Shown: positions 54,430 to 62,703 of the stretch, one piece after another
How positions within the stretch are numbered: position 1 is the stretch's first letter
How the letters are laid out: every line of letters starts with the position of its first letter
Made by a program: the position numbers and the translations under genes
The notes under the pieces: generated by a model
The model's input: the letters and a program-made list of their open reading frames with translations, nothing else
Told to the model about the DNA's origin: nothing
Database searches by the model: none
Origin: Brevibacillus formosus
Lineage (GTDB): Bacteria; Bacillota; Bacilli; Brevibacillales; Brevibacillaceae
DNA: 64,000 nucleotides
Reading direction: 5' to 3'
Assembly: GCF_003013405.1 (NCBI RefSeq)
Contig: NZ_PXZL01000007.1
Span: 1-64,000, forward strand

Positions 54430-54787
54430 ACTTTTTGCGGTCGATAAAGGCTCCGTAGCCGTTTGGACCCATTTCGTTGTACGTATTCATTGCGAGCTTG
54501 CTGCGTTGGAGGTTGTTTAGTTGTTGCTGGACGCCTTGCATTCTTCCATCGATAAGGGGAATGAGGCGTTGGTTAATCTCGTACATTTGCTCCAGCTGCT
54601 GCTTTTGCATTGCAGATAGAGATTCATTCTCTATACCCATCTGCTGAATTTTAGAAATCACTTCTTCTCGTTCATCCAATAACGACAACCATGTATCCGG
54701 TTCAGAATCCTTTACACTTACTACTTTCTCTAAACGCACTGTTGATTCTAGCAGACTATTTAGAAGAGCATCGACTGTCATTTCCAT
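54428..54787 (-). CDS. fliT: Flagellar protein FliT-like chaperone
   Basis: A 119-residue all-helical, coiled-coil-like protein (VSKIQQMGIENESLSAMQKQQL) with the C-terminal NEMGPNGYGAFIDRKK. It directly follows fliS and fliD. In Bacillus FliT is a chaperone for the cap protein FliD. ATG at 54787 with AAGG about eight bases upstream. The family is weakly conserved, so the call depends partly on position. Confidence 0.75.
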   Translation of the reverse strand: MEMTVDALLNSLLESTVRLEKVVSVKDSEPDTWLSLLDEREEVISKIQQMGIENESLSAMQKQQLEQMYEINQRLIPLIDGRMQGVQQQLNNLQRSKLAMNTYNEMGPNGYGAFIDRKK

Positions 54788-54797
54788 ATTAGATACC

Positions 54798-55175
54798 TTA
54801 CCCTTGTTTCTTCGCCAAAAGCATGGCTTCTTTCCAAGTGTCTCGGAATTGAATGAACAGGTCTTCTACTTCTAACAGAATATCCACATCCTTACGCATG
54901 TTTGCTTCTATTGTCCGTTGAAGCATATATTCGTAGAGTCTGGAGAATTCTTTTGAAATATCATAGTCACTATTTAAAGTAGACATTAACTCGTAAAGGA
55001 TGTTCTGTACTTTGATCGAGGCTTCATGAGCTTTTGTTACATCTTTGTCCTCAAGAGCTAGCTTTGCCTGTTTAATGAATTTGAGTGCCCCATTATATAA
55101 CATCAGTGTTAAATCAGCAGGAGTAGCCGTTGTTACTTGATTCGATTGGTACGTTTGAGCAGCATTTTGTAACAT
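54798..55175 (-). CDS. fliS: Flagellin export chaperone FliS
   Basis: A 125-residue helical chaperone that keeps flagellin monomeric before export. The N-terminal AAQTYQSNQVTTATPADLTLMLY and LKFIKQAKLALEDKD segments are typical. ATG at 55175 (MLQNAAQTY) has GGGAG eight bases upstream; earlier in-frame ATG and GTG codons are too close to it. It lies between fliD and fliT. Confidence 0.92.
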   Translation of the reverse strand: MLQNAAQTYQSNQVTTATPADLTLMLYNGALKFIKQAKLALEDKDVTKAHEASIKVQNILYELMSTLNSDYDISKEFSRLYEYMLQRTIEANMRKDVDILLEVEDLFIQFRDTWKEAMLLAKKQG

Positions 55176-55190
55176 CTGCATCACTCCCTA

Positions 55191-56699
55191 TTATCGTTGC
55201 CCTAACATTTGTGCAAACCAAGATCCCTGAGATTGAGATTTTGACATTGCTTTTTCCATGGCGGAGAATTGTTTCCAGTAACGATCTTCGATTAATTTTA
55301 AACGATCTTCCCAGCGATTGATTTCATCATCTGTTTGCTTTAATTTCTTACTCAAATTACTGTCGTCAAATACACTTCCTGAGGAACCAGCTTGCTCGGT
55401 AATTTTATCGATTACTTGTTTCACTTGCCCATACAGACGCTCGGCAATGCCACTTTCATTATACTTCGTAGCAGCGTTACTATTATCACTGTAATTTGTA
55501 AATAGCTTGAGGACATCTTCCCCGTTATTACGAATAGATTCCCGCAGCTTTGTTTCGTTAATATAAAGTTTTCCATTTTCTTGATATGCATACTTACCAT
55601 TTGGAGGTCCACCGATACCTATTTCTGACAAAGTATCCATTGATTTATTAACACTAGCAACCTGTAATGGTGTACTAATTGCTCTTCTTAGCTCATGTAA
55701 TCCGCTGGTCAAAATTGGGTCACGCAGTAAAATACCACTACGAGCCATATTTTCCATCTTTTCGACTGTCTTTTCAGGTAAAGCTTCTTTTTCTTCATCC
55801 AAAAGCGGTTGGTAGCCTTTATATTTTGGTTCAGAAATCTTTTTGTTAATAGTTTCAATGATGGCATTGTACTTGTCTACAAAATCTTTAATCATGGTGT
55901 ATACAGCATCTTCGTCAGTTTTTGTATTAATAACTACCGGGGCACCAACGTTAACCTGCTTTAAATTAATTTCCATGCCATCAAAAGTTAACGAATTTGT
56001 AGGAGAGGTGTACTCTACACCATTAATTTTAAATTTTGCCGGAGTCCCTGCCGTCCCTGGAGTAGATGTTGTAGAACTTCCGATGTTCAAATTGTTCACA
56101 GTAGATGCTTCAACTTTAAACTGTTTGCCATCTTCTGAAGTAAGAACCAGTTTATTGTTAAAGAAACTGGCTTTCACACCTGTATTCGTATTGTTAATTT
56201 TAGCTATGACATTCTCTAAGGTGTCTGTCGCAGATACTGATATTGGTATACCAGCAGCATCATTTGTATCTACCGTACCATCACCATTCGTATCTTTACC
56301 AACAGTGATTGTAAAATCTGTACCGCCAATAGGACTTTTAGGATCTGTTACTCCTGTGCTAAATTCCGTCCTTGAAGGAGTTCCCGCTTTTGCTAAGTCC
56401 TGAACCTCTATTGTATAGGATGAGAGTGTTGGTTTACCTACTACCTTGGCAGTGGCAACACTATCATTTTCTGAGGCCGCAACTTTTTTGTTGAAGCTAC
56501 TGGTCATTCGGAGATTCTTCAGTGAATTCTGCATGTCTGCAAAAAGAGTATTCATATCACGATAAGCATCTCGTTTCCACTCTGTTGAATATTTATTTCG
56601 TTGTAAACGATTAACTGGCTCACGTTGAGCTTTCATCAAATCTTTAATCATCTTCTCTGTATCCATTCCAGAAGCCATACCACTAATCCGTATTCCCAT
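55191..56699 (-). CDS. fliD: Flagellar hook-associated cap protein FliD
   Basis: A 502-residue filament cap protein. The N-terminal MGIRISGMASGMDTEKMIKDLMKAQREP is the FliD signature, and the C-terminal coiled-coil domain with SSGSVFDDSNLSKKLKQTDDEINRWEDRL is also family-like. The central region, exposed on the cap, has Thr/Asn-rich loops and a segment TNGDGTVDTND resembling a calcium-binding loop. AT-rich relative to the hag genes. AGGAGG precedes the ATG. Confidence 0.94.
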   Translation of the reverse strand: MGIRISGMASGMDTEKMIKDLMKAQREPVNRLQRNKYSTEWKRDAYRDMNTLFADMQNSLKNLRMTSSFNKKVAASENDSVATAKVVGKPTLSSYTIEVQDLAKAGTPSRTEFSTGVTDPKSPIGGTDFTITVGKDTNGDGTVDTNDAAGIPISVSATDTLENVIAKINNTNTGVKASFFNNKLVLTSEDGKQFKVEASTVNNLNIGSSTTSTPGTAGTPAKFKINGVEYTSPTNSLTFDGMEINLKQVNVGAPVVINTKTDEDAVYTMIKDFVDKYNAIIETINKKISEPKYKGYQPLLDEEKEALPEKTVEKMENMARSGILLRDPILTSGLHELRRAISTPLQVASVNKSMDTLSEIGIGGPPNGKYAYQENGKLYINETKLRESIRNNGEDVLKLFTNYSDNSNAATKYNESGIAERLYGQVKQVIDKITEQAGSSGSVFDDSNLSKKLKQTDDEINRWEDRLKLIEDRYWKQFSAMEKAMSKSQSQGSWFAQMLGQR

Positions 56700-56712
56700 T
56701 TATTTCTACCTC

Positions 56713-57057
56713 CTATCTTTTTTCGTCCACGAGCAGACCGATCATTTCATGCATTTTTGCAACCATATCCATCATTTTCTTTGATGGTATTTCGCGGATA
56801 ACCTCATTCGTTTGATCGTTAATAACCTGTACATAGTACTCATTTAGATCTTCATGTAAGGTGAATTTAACATGGGTATTCGTAGATTGTAGCCATTTGT
56901 TTAGGCCGGCAATCTCATTCTGTAAATCAGGCTTTGTTTGTAGATTCAGTTCCGCTTGATTGTTCGTGTTGTTCTGCTCGCTTGTAGCACTTGTTCCCGG
57001 TCCCTGTCTCATGTTATTCTTCTGTCCTGGTAATGAATGAACAGAGGATATCTCCAT
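56713..57057 (-). CDS. flaG: FlaG family flagellar protein
   Basis: A 114-residue protein whose C-terminal half (about 52-114) has the FlaG core LQNEIAGLNKWLQSTNTHVK, DLNEYYVQVINDQT and EVIREIPSKKMMDMVAKMHE. The N-terminal part is a flexible Asn/Gln-rich segment. FlaG affects filament length. ATG at 57057 lies nine bases after GAGGA; an in-frame GTG three codons earlier is too close. First gene of flaG-fliD-fliS-fliT behind a sigma-D promoter. Confidence 0.9.
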   Translation of the reverse strand: MEISSVHSLPGQKNNMRQGPGTSATSEQNNTNNQAELNLQTKPDLQNEIAGLNKWLQSTNTHVKFTLHEDLNEYYVQVINDQTNEVIREIPSKKMMDMVAKMHEMIGLLVDEKR

Positions 57058-57090
57058 TTTATTCACTCCTCAATAGCGATCTTATTCTAT

Positions 57091-57118
57091 ATATCGGTAA
57101 GAATACGATTGAGTTTTA
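57091..57118 (-). promoter_or_regulatory. Sigma-D promoter of flaG-fliD-fliS-fliT
   Basis: Minus-strand TAAA (57115-57118), 16-base spacer, ACCGATAT (57091-57098), one base different from the consensus -10 GCCGATAT. It lies 34 bases before the flaG ATG. Confidence 0.65.
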
Positions 57119-57166
57119 TTTTTTCTTTGGATTATTGTTATTAAACTTACTTTTTTGTCCGCTTTA

Positions 57167-57174
57167 GCCGATAA
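57167..57174 (+). promoter_or_regulatory. Sigma-D -10-like element before fliB
   Basis: GCCGATAA is a perfect sigma-D -10, 36 bases before the fliB ATG. The nearest TAAA is 21 bases upstream instead of 15-16, so the assignment is uncertain. Confidence 0.4.
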
Positions 57175-57209
57175 AACTATATATCCTTTTTTAGGCGAGG
57201 AGAGATAAC

Positions 57210-58451
57210 ATGAGCAAGAAAATGCACCAAGCCCTTGTACCCCAATATATGAAAAACTTTCAGTGTATTGGTTCGTTCTGTGAAGACACATGCTGTCAAG
57301 GCTGGACAGTTGTTATTGATAAAAAAACTTATAAACGTTATAAGAATATACGGGACAAAGAATTCGTCCCGATCATTAACGATCACATAACGCGCTTACG
57401 AAATGAGTCAAGTGATCTTAACTATGCTAAAATTAAAATGGATAATAAAAACGCATGCCCTTTTTTAAATACTGAAAAATTATGTTCTTTTCAATTGAAT
57501 TTAGGGGAAAACTATTTATCTAGTGTTTGCTCAACCTATCCTCGGACTCTTAATATGATTAACGGATCTTTAGAACAATCTGCTACACTTTCGTGCCCAG
57601 AAGCAGCGAGGCATGCTTTGCTGAATCCAGAGGTTATGCAATTTGACGAAATAGAACTTGAACTAGATTCTAAGACCATTGTAGGAAAAACGCTAGAAAT
57701 AGAAAATGCTAATCTACCACAATATTACTTTTGGAATTTACGTATTTTTAGCATAGAGATACTACAAAATAGAGATTACTCTATCCCTGAGCGCTTATTA
57801 CTTCTAGGAACATTCTATGAAAAGGTTCAAACCTTAATTGATCAGAATGAGCTTGTACAACTTCCTCAATTCATTGAATCATATAAGACTATTGTAAAAA
57901 ATGAAACTTTAAAAGAAACAATACAAGCCATACCAACCTCTTATGAGATACAATTTAAACTCGTTAAATATATGATGGACATGCGTGTGCTATTAGGAGT
58001 TAATAGCCAATCTTATCTTGAGTGTGTTCAAGATACTTTAGATGGCCTTTCGTTTACTGAGGAAGATTCTAATAATGAAGAACTCATTCAAAAATATAAG
58101 CATGCTTCTGAATCATACTACCTGCCATTCATTACGAAGCATGAGTATTTACTGGAACATTATCTTGTAAACTATGTGTACAAAAATCTTTTTCCGTTCC
58201 AAACTACTGGCCAAAATTTATTTGATGAGTTCTCTCGGCTCGTGCTACATTTTTCAATGATCAAGCTTCATCTAATCGGTATGACAAGCCATTACAAAGA
58301 AAACTTCACTGTAGATCATGTCGTTAAACTAATCTATTCTTTTGCCAGAGCAATTGAACACACTCCTATCTACCTATATAAAATATCTAAAAATTTGCGC
58401 GAGAAAGAACTAGGTTCTCTTGCACACTTGGCCATTCTAATAAAAAATTAG
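57210..58451 (+). CDS. fliB: Flagellin lysine-N-methylase FliB
   Basis: A 413-residue enzyme with the Cys-rich N-terminal cluster of FliB/LafX: CIGSFCEDTCCQGW (about 17-30), NACPFLNTEKLCSFQLNLG, and SSVCSTYPRTLNMINGSLEQSATLSCPEAAR. These cysteines probably bind a Fe-S cluster. It methylates lysines of surface-exposed flagellin residues. GCGAGGAG precedes the ATG. The gene is visibly AT-rich compared with the neighbouring flagellins. It is opposite in orientation to hag and flaG, and has its own terminator. Confidence 0.88.
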   Translation: MSKKMHQALVPQYMKNFQCIGSFCEDTCCQGWTVVIDKKTYKRYKNIRDKEFVPIINDHITRLRNESSDLNYAKIKMDNKNACPFLNTEKLCSFQLNLGENYLSSVCSTYPRTLNMINGSLEQSATLSCPEAARHALLNPEVMQFDEIELELDSKTIVGKTLEIENANLPQYYFWNLRIFSIEILQNRDYSIPERLLLLGTFYEKVQTLIDQNELVQLPQFIESYKTIVKNETLKETIQAIPTSYEIQFKLVKYMMDMRVLLGVNSQSYLECVQDTLDGLSFTEEDSNNEELIQKYKHASESYYLPFITKHEYLLEHYLVNYVYKNLFPFQTTGQNLFDEFSRLVLHFSMIKLHLIGMTSHYKENFTVDHVVKLIYSFARAIEHTPIYLYKISKNLREKELGSLAHLAILIKN

Positions 58452-58482
58452 CCCTTACTTCCAATTAATAATAGCAACCATT

Positions 58483-58522
58483 AAGTCTCTCACTGACTGT
58501 ACTATGTGATGAGACTTTTTTT
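58483..58522 (+). terminator. Terminator after fliB
   Basis: AAGTCTCTCAC/GTGA-T-GAGACTT stem with one bulge and a 12-base loop, then TTTTTTTATTC. It ends the fliB transcript before the convergent hag gene. Confidence 0.85.
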
Positions 58523-58553
58523 ATTCTTATTTGGTTTTCTCTAACATACAAAG

Positions 58554-58581
58554 AAAGCTGTCGAATGAATTCGACAGCTTT
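58554..58581 (-). terminator. Terminator after the downstream hag gene
   Basis: Minus strand: perfect 12-bp stem AAAGCTGTCGAA/TTCGACAGCTTT, TTCA loop, then CTTTG. It lies about 25 bases past the hag stop. Confidence 0.82.
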
Positions 58582-58605
58582 GTAATGGAAAGTACTTTGA
58601 AGTTA

Positions 58606-59424
58606 TTAACGGAGCAATTGCAGAACTCCTTGTGGCAGTTGGTTCGCTTGAGCAAGCATTGCTTGGGAAGCTTGAGTCAAGATGTTGTTCTTTGTGAAAG
58701 CCATTTGCTCTTTCGCCATATCTACGTCACGGATACGGGATTCAGCAGCTGTCAGGTTTTCAGAAGTGATGTTCAGGTTGTTAATGGTGTTTTCCAAACG
58801 GTTTTGGTTTGCACCGAGATAAGAGCGCGCTGCACTCACTTTATTAATTTGAGCTTCTACATCAGCCAATGTAGTCAATGCGTTTGCTTGGGTATCAACT
58901 TTATAGGCATTAACTGCAGTGTCTACATCAGTCAACTTGAAGCTATCCACTTTCAAAGTCAGCTTTTGAGTGCTTTCTTGACCGATCTGCAAGTCGATGT
59001 CTGTACCGCCTTTAAGCAAATCAATACCGTTGAATTTTGTATTGTCTTTAATATTTGATACTTCATTTGCCAGTTCATCCAATTCTTCTTGCATACGCGC
59101 ACGGTCGTTAGTGCTGTCATAAGTACCGTTCGCAGATTGAGTAGCCAGTTCTTTTACACGAACAAGCATGTTATTTACTGTTTGCAGAGCACCCTCCGCT
59201 ACTTGAATCAAGGAGATACCGTCTTGGGAGTTGCGGGAAGCTTGCTCCATACCACGGATTTGTGCACGCATACGCTCGGAGATAGAGAGACCTGCTGCAT
59301 CGTCAGCTGCACGGTTGATACGGTAGCCGGAAGACAGTTTCTCTACGTTTTTCGCCAGGCTGCCTGTGTTTACACCCAATTGGCGATGTGTATTCATTGC
59401 GGAAATATTGTGGTTGATAATCAT
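58606..59424 (-). CDS. hag: Flagellin, downstream copy
   Basis: A 272-residue flagellin of the short Bacillus Hag type. D0/D1 N-terminal helices MIINHNISAMNTHRQLGVN and SSGYRINRAADDAAGLSIS, and C-terminal D1/D0 SRIRDVDMAKEQMAFTKNN and the ending QANQLPQGVLQLLR. The central variable region is very short, with no D2/D3. Only two residues differ from the upstream copy (V versus I in MLVRVKEL, A versus G in TTLADVEA). AGGAGG lies upstream, preceded by a CsrA-type hairpin. No promoter or terminator is seen in the 73-base gap to the upstream hag, so it is probably cotranscribed. Confidence 0.97.
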   Translation of the reverse strand: MIINHNISAMNTHRQLGVNTGSLAKNVEKLSSGYRINRAADDAAGLSISERMRAQIRGMEQASRNSQDGISLIQVAEGALQTVNNMLVRVKELATQSANGTYDSTNDRARMQEELDELANEVSNIKDNTKFNGIDLLKGGTDIDLQIGQESTQKLTLKVDSFKLTDVDTAVNAYKVDTQANALTTLADVEAQINKVSAARSYLGANQNRLENTINNLNITSENLTAAESRIRDVDMAKEQMAFTKNNILTQASQAMLAQANQLPQGVLQLLR

Positions 59425-59430
59425 GTTTTT

Positions 59431-59468
59431 TCCTCCTTGAGTTGTTTACAGCCACGTCCCTGTAGCTG
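59431..59468 (-). promoter_or_regulatory. CsrA-binding leader hairpin of the downstream hag
   Basis: Minus-strand CAGCTAC, loop AGGGAC, GTGGCTG (59449-59468) then AAGGAGGA (59431-59438). The hairpin exposes GGA in a loop within ACAGGGACGT, close to the CsrA consensus RUACARGGAUGU; the second GGA lies in the ribosome-binding site, the two-site arrangement known for hag. Confidence 0.75.
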
Positions 59469-59497
59469 ATCAGGAATTATGACAATATGTTAGCTAC

Positions 59498-60316
59498 TTA
59501 GCGAAGCAATTGCAGAACGCCTTGTGGCAGTTGGTTCGCTTGAGCAAGCATTGCTTGAGAAGCTTGAGTCAAGATGTTGTTCTTTGTGAAAGCCATTTGC
59601 TCTTTCGCCATATCTACGTCACGGATACGGGATTCAGCAGCTGTCAGGTTTTCAGAAGTGATGTTCAGGTTGTTAATGGTGTTTTCCAAACGGTTTTGGT
59701 TTGCACCGAGATAAGAGCGCGCTGCACTGACTTTATTAATTTGAGCTTCTACATCACCCAATGTAGTCAATGCGTTTGCTTGGGTATCAACTTTATAGGC
59801 ATTAACTGCAGTGTCTACATCAGTCAACTTGAAGCTATCCACTTTCAAAGTCAGCTTTTGAGTGCTTTCTTGACCGATCTGCAAGTCGATGTCTGTACCG
59901 CCTTTAAGCAAATCAATACCGTTGAATTTTGTATTGTCTTTAATGTTTGATACTTCATTTGCCAGTTCATCCAATTCTTCTTGCATACGCGCACGGTCGT
60001 TAGTGCTGTCATAAGTACCGTTCGCAGATTGAGTAGCCAGTTCTTTTATACGAACAAGCATGTTATTTACTGTTTGCAGAGCACCCTCCGCTACTTGAAT
60101 CAAGGAGATACCGTCTTGGGAGTTGCGGGAAGCTTGCTCCATACCACGGATTTGTGCACGCATACGCTCGGAGATGGAGAGACCTGCTGCATCGTCAGCT
60201 GCACGGTTGATGCGGTAGCCGGAAGACAGTTTCTCAACGTTTTTCGCCAAGCTGCCAGTGTTTACACCCAATTGACGGTGTGTATTCATTGCGGAAATAT
60301 TGTGATTGATAATCAT
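59498..60316 (-). CDS. hag: Flagellin, upstream copy
   Basis: A 272-residue flagellin almost identical to the copy at 58606-59424, differing at two residues. The N- and C-terminal D0/D1 segments are the same. It lies directly behind the sigma-D promoter at 60421-60448 and a leader with a CsrA-type hairpin. Nucleotide differences from the other copy are mostly near the 5' end, suggesting duplication with gene conversion of the remainder. Expected regulation: CsrA blocks translation, FliW releases it. Confidence 0.97.
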   Translation of the reverse strand: MIINHNISAMNTHRQLGVNTGSLAKNVEKLSSGYRINRAADDAAGLSISERMRAQIRGMEQASRNSQDGISLIQVAEGALQTVNNMLVRIKELATQSANGTYDSTNDRARMQEELDELANEVSNIKDNTKFNGIDLLKGGTDIDLQIGQESTQKLTLKVDSFKLTDVDTAVNAYKVDTQANALTTLGDVEAQINKVSAARSYLGANQNRLENTINNLNITSENLTAAESRIRDVDMAKEQMAFTKNNILTQASQAMLAQANQLPQGVLQLLR

Positions 60317-60321
60317 GGTTT

Positions 60322-60360
60322 TTCCTCCTTGAGTTGTTGACAGCCACGTCCCTGTAGCTG
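60322..60360 (-). promoter_or_regulatory. CsrA-binding leader hairpin of the upstream hag
   Basis: Minus-strand CAGCTAC, loop AGGGAC, GTGGCTG (60341-60360) followed by AAGGAGGA at the ribosome-binding site (60323-60330). Same sequence as in the downstream hag. A further TTGT-AGGG-ACAA mini-hairpin lies near the transcript 5' end (60405-60416). Confidence 0.78.
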
Positions 60361-60420
60361 TTCCATAAATTTGAGACGCGTCACAATCGCGCGATTTGCG
60401 ACTTTGTCCCTACAATTCTA

Positions 60421-60448
60421 TTATCGGATTATAACTTTCAGGTTTTTA
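60421..60448 (-). promoter_or_regulatory. Sigma-D promoter of hag
   Basis: Minus-strand TAAA (60445-60448), 16-base spacer, TCCGATAA (60421-60428), one mismatch from the sigma-D -10. The leader of about 95 bases holds two palindromes (GACGCGTC 60375-60382, AATCGCGCGATT 60385-60396) and the CsrA hairpin. Confidence 0.72.
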
Positions 60449-60469
60449 GTACTTATTTTATTTTTTTCT

Positions 60470-60506
60470 ACAAAAAATAAAAAAGATGGATCTATTGACC
60501 ATCTTT
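60470..60506 (-). terminator. Terminator overlapping the csrA 3' end
   Basis: Minus strand AAAGATGG, loop, CCATCTTT, then TTTATTTTTTG. The first arm is coding sequence (Lys-Asp-Gly) and the stop codon lies in the loop. It separates csrA from the hag promoter. Confidence 0.85.
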
Positions 60507-60740
60507 TAATTCTAACTTAGTTTGGAGTAGTTGTTTTAGGGCAGACCAATCATTTTGACTCTTGGTAGCAAGACGATTTTCTTCCTGAATAGCATCAAAT
60601 ATTTCTTTGCGATAGACGTCCAAATTTCGAGGCGCTTCTATCCCAATACGTACCTGATCGCCATCCACAGAAATAATTTTAATTTCGATGGTGTCACCGA
60701 TCATGATTGATTCATTTTTCTTTCGAGAAAGGACCAACAT
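60492..60740 (-). CDS. csrA: Carbon storage regulator CsrA
   Basis: An 82-residue RNA-binding dimer beginning [20 protein letters not shown], with [18 protein letters not shown]. In Bacillus CsrA represses hag translation by binding GGA hairpins in the leader. The C-terminal extension (about 60-82) is typical of the FliW-interacting Bacillus form. Starts 11 bases after fliW, forming fliW-csrA. Its predicted targets, two CsrA-type hairpins, lie just downstream. Confidence 0.97.
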   Translation of the reverse strand: MLVLSRKKNESIMIGDTIEIKIISVDGDQVRIGIEAPRNLDVYRKEIFDAIQEENRLATKSQNDWSALKQLLQTKLELKDGQ

Positions 60741-60751
60741 GTAAACACCAC

Positions 60752-61168
60752 CTACTTGTTTTCCGTAGCTGGTTGCTCGATCAACTGCTGACGGATAGAA
60801 TATGAATCTTCCTGTAAAATAACCTGCCTACCCATCCGATTCGATAGATTGACTACAATTGGAGCTTTTAAATTTACCGTCGTCTGGTTATTTTCTCGTA
60901 TCGTTACGATTGAGAAAACAGCCACCGGAGACGCTTCATTTATTCTTAAAGCTTCTTTTGTTACAGATGATAGCGAAAATTCATAGGAAGGAAAGAACAC
61001 AAATGGATCTACTACCCAAAACCCAACATCCTTTTCTTCTGTAGACTGAATTAAAAAGAACGGGCTCTCCTCTTCCTGCATCAACTGGAAAAACTGCAAA
61101 TGAGAAAATCCAGGGATCCCATCTTCAAAAAACAACTTGCCCAATTCCACTTTTTGACTCGTGTTCAT
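60752..61168 (-). CDS. fliW: Flagellar assembly factor FliW
   Basis: A 138-residue protein with the FliW core [22 protein letters not shown] and [21 protein letters not shown]. It binds both flagellin and CsrA: when cytoplasmic flagellin falls, FliW sequesters CsrA and flagellin translation resumes. It overlaps neither neighbour; csrA follows within 11 bases. Family length is normal. Confidence 0.93.
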   Translation of the reverse strand: MNTSQKVELGKLFFEDGIPGFSHLQFFQLMQEEESPFFLIQSTEEKDVGFWVVDPFVFFPSYEFSLSSVTKEALRINEASPVAVFSIVTIRENNQTTVNLKAPIVVNLSNRMGRQVILQEDSYSIRQQLIEQPATENK

Positions 61169-61182
61169 ATTCTCCCCCTCAC

Positions 61183-61761
61183 TTACATTGTTCTATCCAG
61201 TTGACTACCCACCACATCTATTTTGAGACTATTATATTGTATCATATACGGTTCCACTTTACCTGGTGTATAGGAAAGCTCTGGAGGACTCAACACTGGA
61301 TGCATACTCATGCCGTTACGCTTTACGTTAATAACTGCAGGTTTTGCCTGGATGCTTACGTCGACTCCCTCATCTAAAGATGCCGCTGGAGGGGTATACC
61401 CACCCTCCAAAGCACGCAGCCCTTTCTCTCTTCCAATGTTAGCGATGGCATTTTCTCTCGTGTGAATCTTCATTAAACGGTCGCCCTCTTGACTCTTCTC
61501 CGCAATCGCCTGTAACCACTCTTGTCGCCCGTAAGATGCATTACTATCACTAAACTGCATGGGCGTCATGATCCCAATGTTGGCTCTAGCCTGACTAGAA
61601 TCAATTTGTAACTCCGTTCTTCCCTGCTCAATCGAGATACTAGCCGCTTCTTGACGTAGGTTCATCTCTGCCTTTGGCTGCTTTATTTCCTGAATAGGTT
61701 TCTTGATATCTAGACCTATCCGGGCAAAGGTACTCTCCATCCGAATTTGCTGAATCTGCAT
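61183..61761 (-). CDS. YviE-like flagellar-cluster protein (DUF6470)
   Basis: A 192-residue protein of unknown function. The start MQIQQIRMESTFARIGLDI, the SQARANIGI segment and the C-terminal PPELSYTPGKVEPYMIQYN match the YviE/DUF6470 family, which always lies between flgL and fliW. No signal peptide or membrane helix. The synteny is conserved in Bacillales. Confidence 0.82.
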   Translation of the reverse strand: MQIQQIRMESTFARIGLDIKKPIQEIKQPKAEMNLRQEAASISIEQGRTELQIDSSQARANIGIMTPMQFSDSNASYGRQEWLQAIAEKSQEGDRLMKIHTRENAIANIGREKGLRALEGGYTPPAASLDEGVDVSIQAKPAVINVKRNGMSMHPVLSPPELSYTPGKVEPYMIQYNSLKIDVVGSQLDRTM

Positions 61762-61783
61762 TTAGCTTCCCCCTTTACAATTC

Positions 61784-62686
61784 CTAGCGAAGGAAGTCTA
61801 GCAATGTTGGCTGAATAATGCGTGCTCCCGATCCTAGCGCCGCTGAATGAACACTTTCTTGCGTTTTTAAATCCGTCATTACTTCTGCCATGTTGGCATC
61901 TTCATTTCTTGACATTAAATCAGAAATACTTACTTCTTGCGTCTTCAATCTTTCGGCAATTAATTCAACCCGATTTACATTTGCACCAAGCGATGCGCGT
62001 TCCGCAAGAAGTTTATCAAATTGTTGGTCTGCTTTTTGCTGAAATTGTGCGGCGCTTCTTCCATTACTAAGTTCAGTAATGATGTTATCCAACAACTTAA
62101 ACATATTGTTTGCGTTATCAGGAAAATTAAATATGTTCTGCGCGTTTACGTTTGAGGTCACAAAGACATTTTGACTTACCTCTAGATTTATCAGCGAACT
62201 GTTGGTATTAACAAAATCTCCTTTCCCACCATTTGCTGCTGCATCATACGGAGCTTTGTTTGTATCAGTACCTGCAAAAATATACTTTCCATTTATTTGT
62301 TGGTTAGCAAGTGTTCCCAAGTGGTTCTTCAATTCCTGAACCTCTGAAGCCATTGTTTTTAAATCCTCTGGCGATATAGCTCCATCGCCAGAATAGATTA
62401 AAAGCTCTTTGATCCGCTTCATAACGTTCCCAACTTCGTCCATCGTACTATCGGTCATATCTAACCAAGATTTTGCCTCATCCACATTACGTGTATATTG
62501 TTCATTCTCCATCAGCGATGACCGATAAAACATACCACGTGCTGCTACAACAGGATCATCAGAAGGTTTTGCAATCTTCTGGCCAGATGCTAATTGATCC
62601 TGCAGCTTATCCATGTTACGCATGGAATTGTGCAAATTCCGTAGCATATTACTATTCAGCATGTTCTGCGTTACGCGTACCGCCAT
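61784..62686 (-). CDS. flgL: Flagellar hook-associated protein 3 (FlgL)
   Basis: A 300-residue hook-filament junction protein. The N-terminal MAVRVTQNMLNSNMLRNLHNSM and QLASGQKIAKPSDDPVVAARGM resemble flagellin D0/D1. The C-terminal QEVSISDLMSRNEDANMAEVM is conserved. It follows flgK by 17 bases and precedes yviE by 22, so flgK-flgL-yviE-fliW-csrA is likely one transcript. Confidence 0.95.
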   Translation of the reverse strand: MAVRVTQNMLNSNMLRNLHNSMRNMDKLQDQLASGQKIAKPSDDPVVAARGMFYRSSLMENEQYTRNVDEAKSWLDMTDSTMDEVGNVMKRIKELLIYSGDGAISPEDLKTMASEVQELKNHLGTLANQQINGKYIFAGTDTNKAPYDAAANGGKGDFVNTNSSLINLEVSQNVFVTSNVNAQNIFNFPDNANNMFKLLDNIITELSNGRSAAQFQQKADQQFDKLLAERASLGANVNRVELIAERLKTQEVSISDLMSRNEDANMAEVMTDLKTQESVHSAALGSGARIIQPTLLDFLR

Positions 62687-62703
62687 AATCTATACCCTCC
62701 TAA

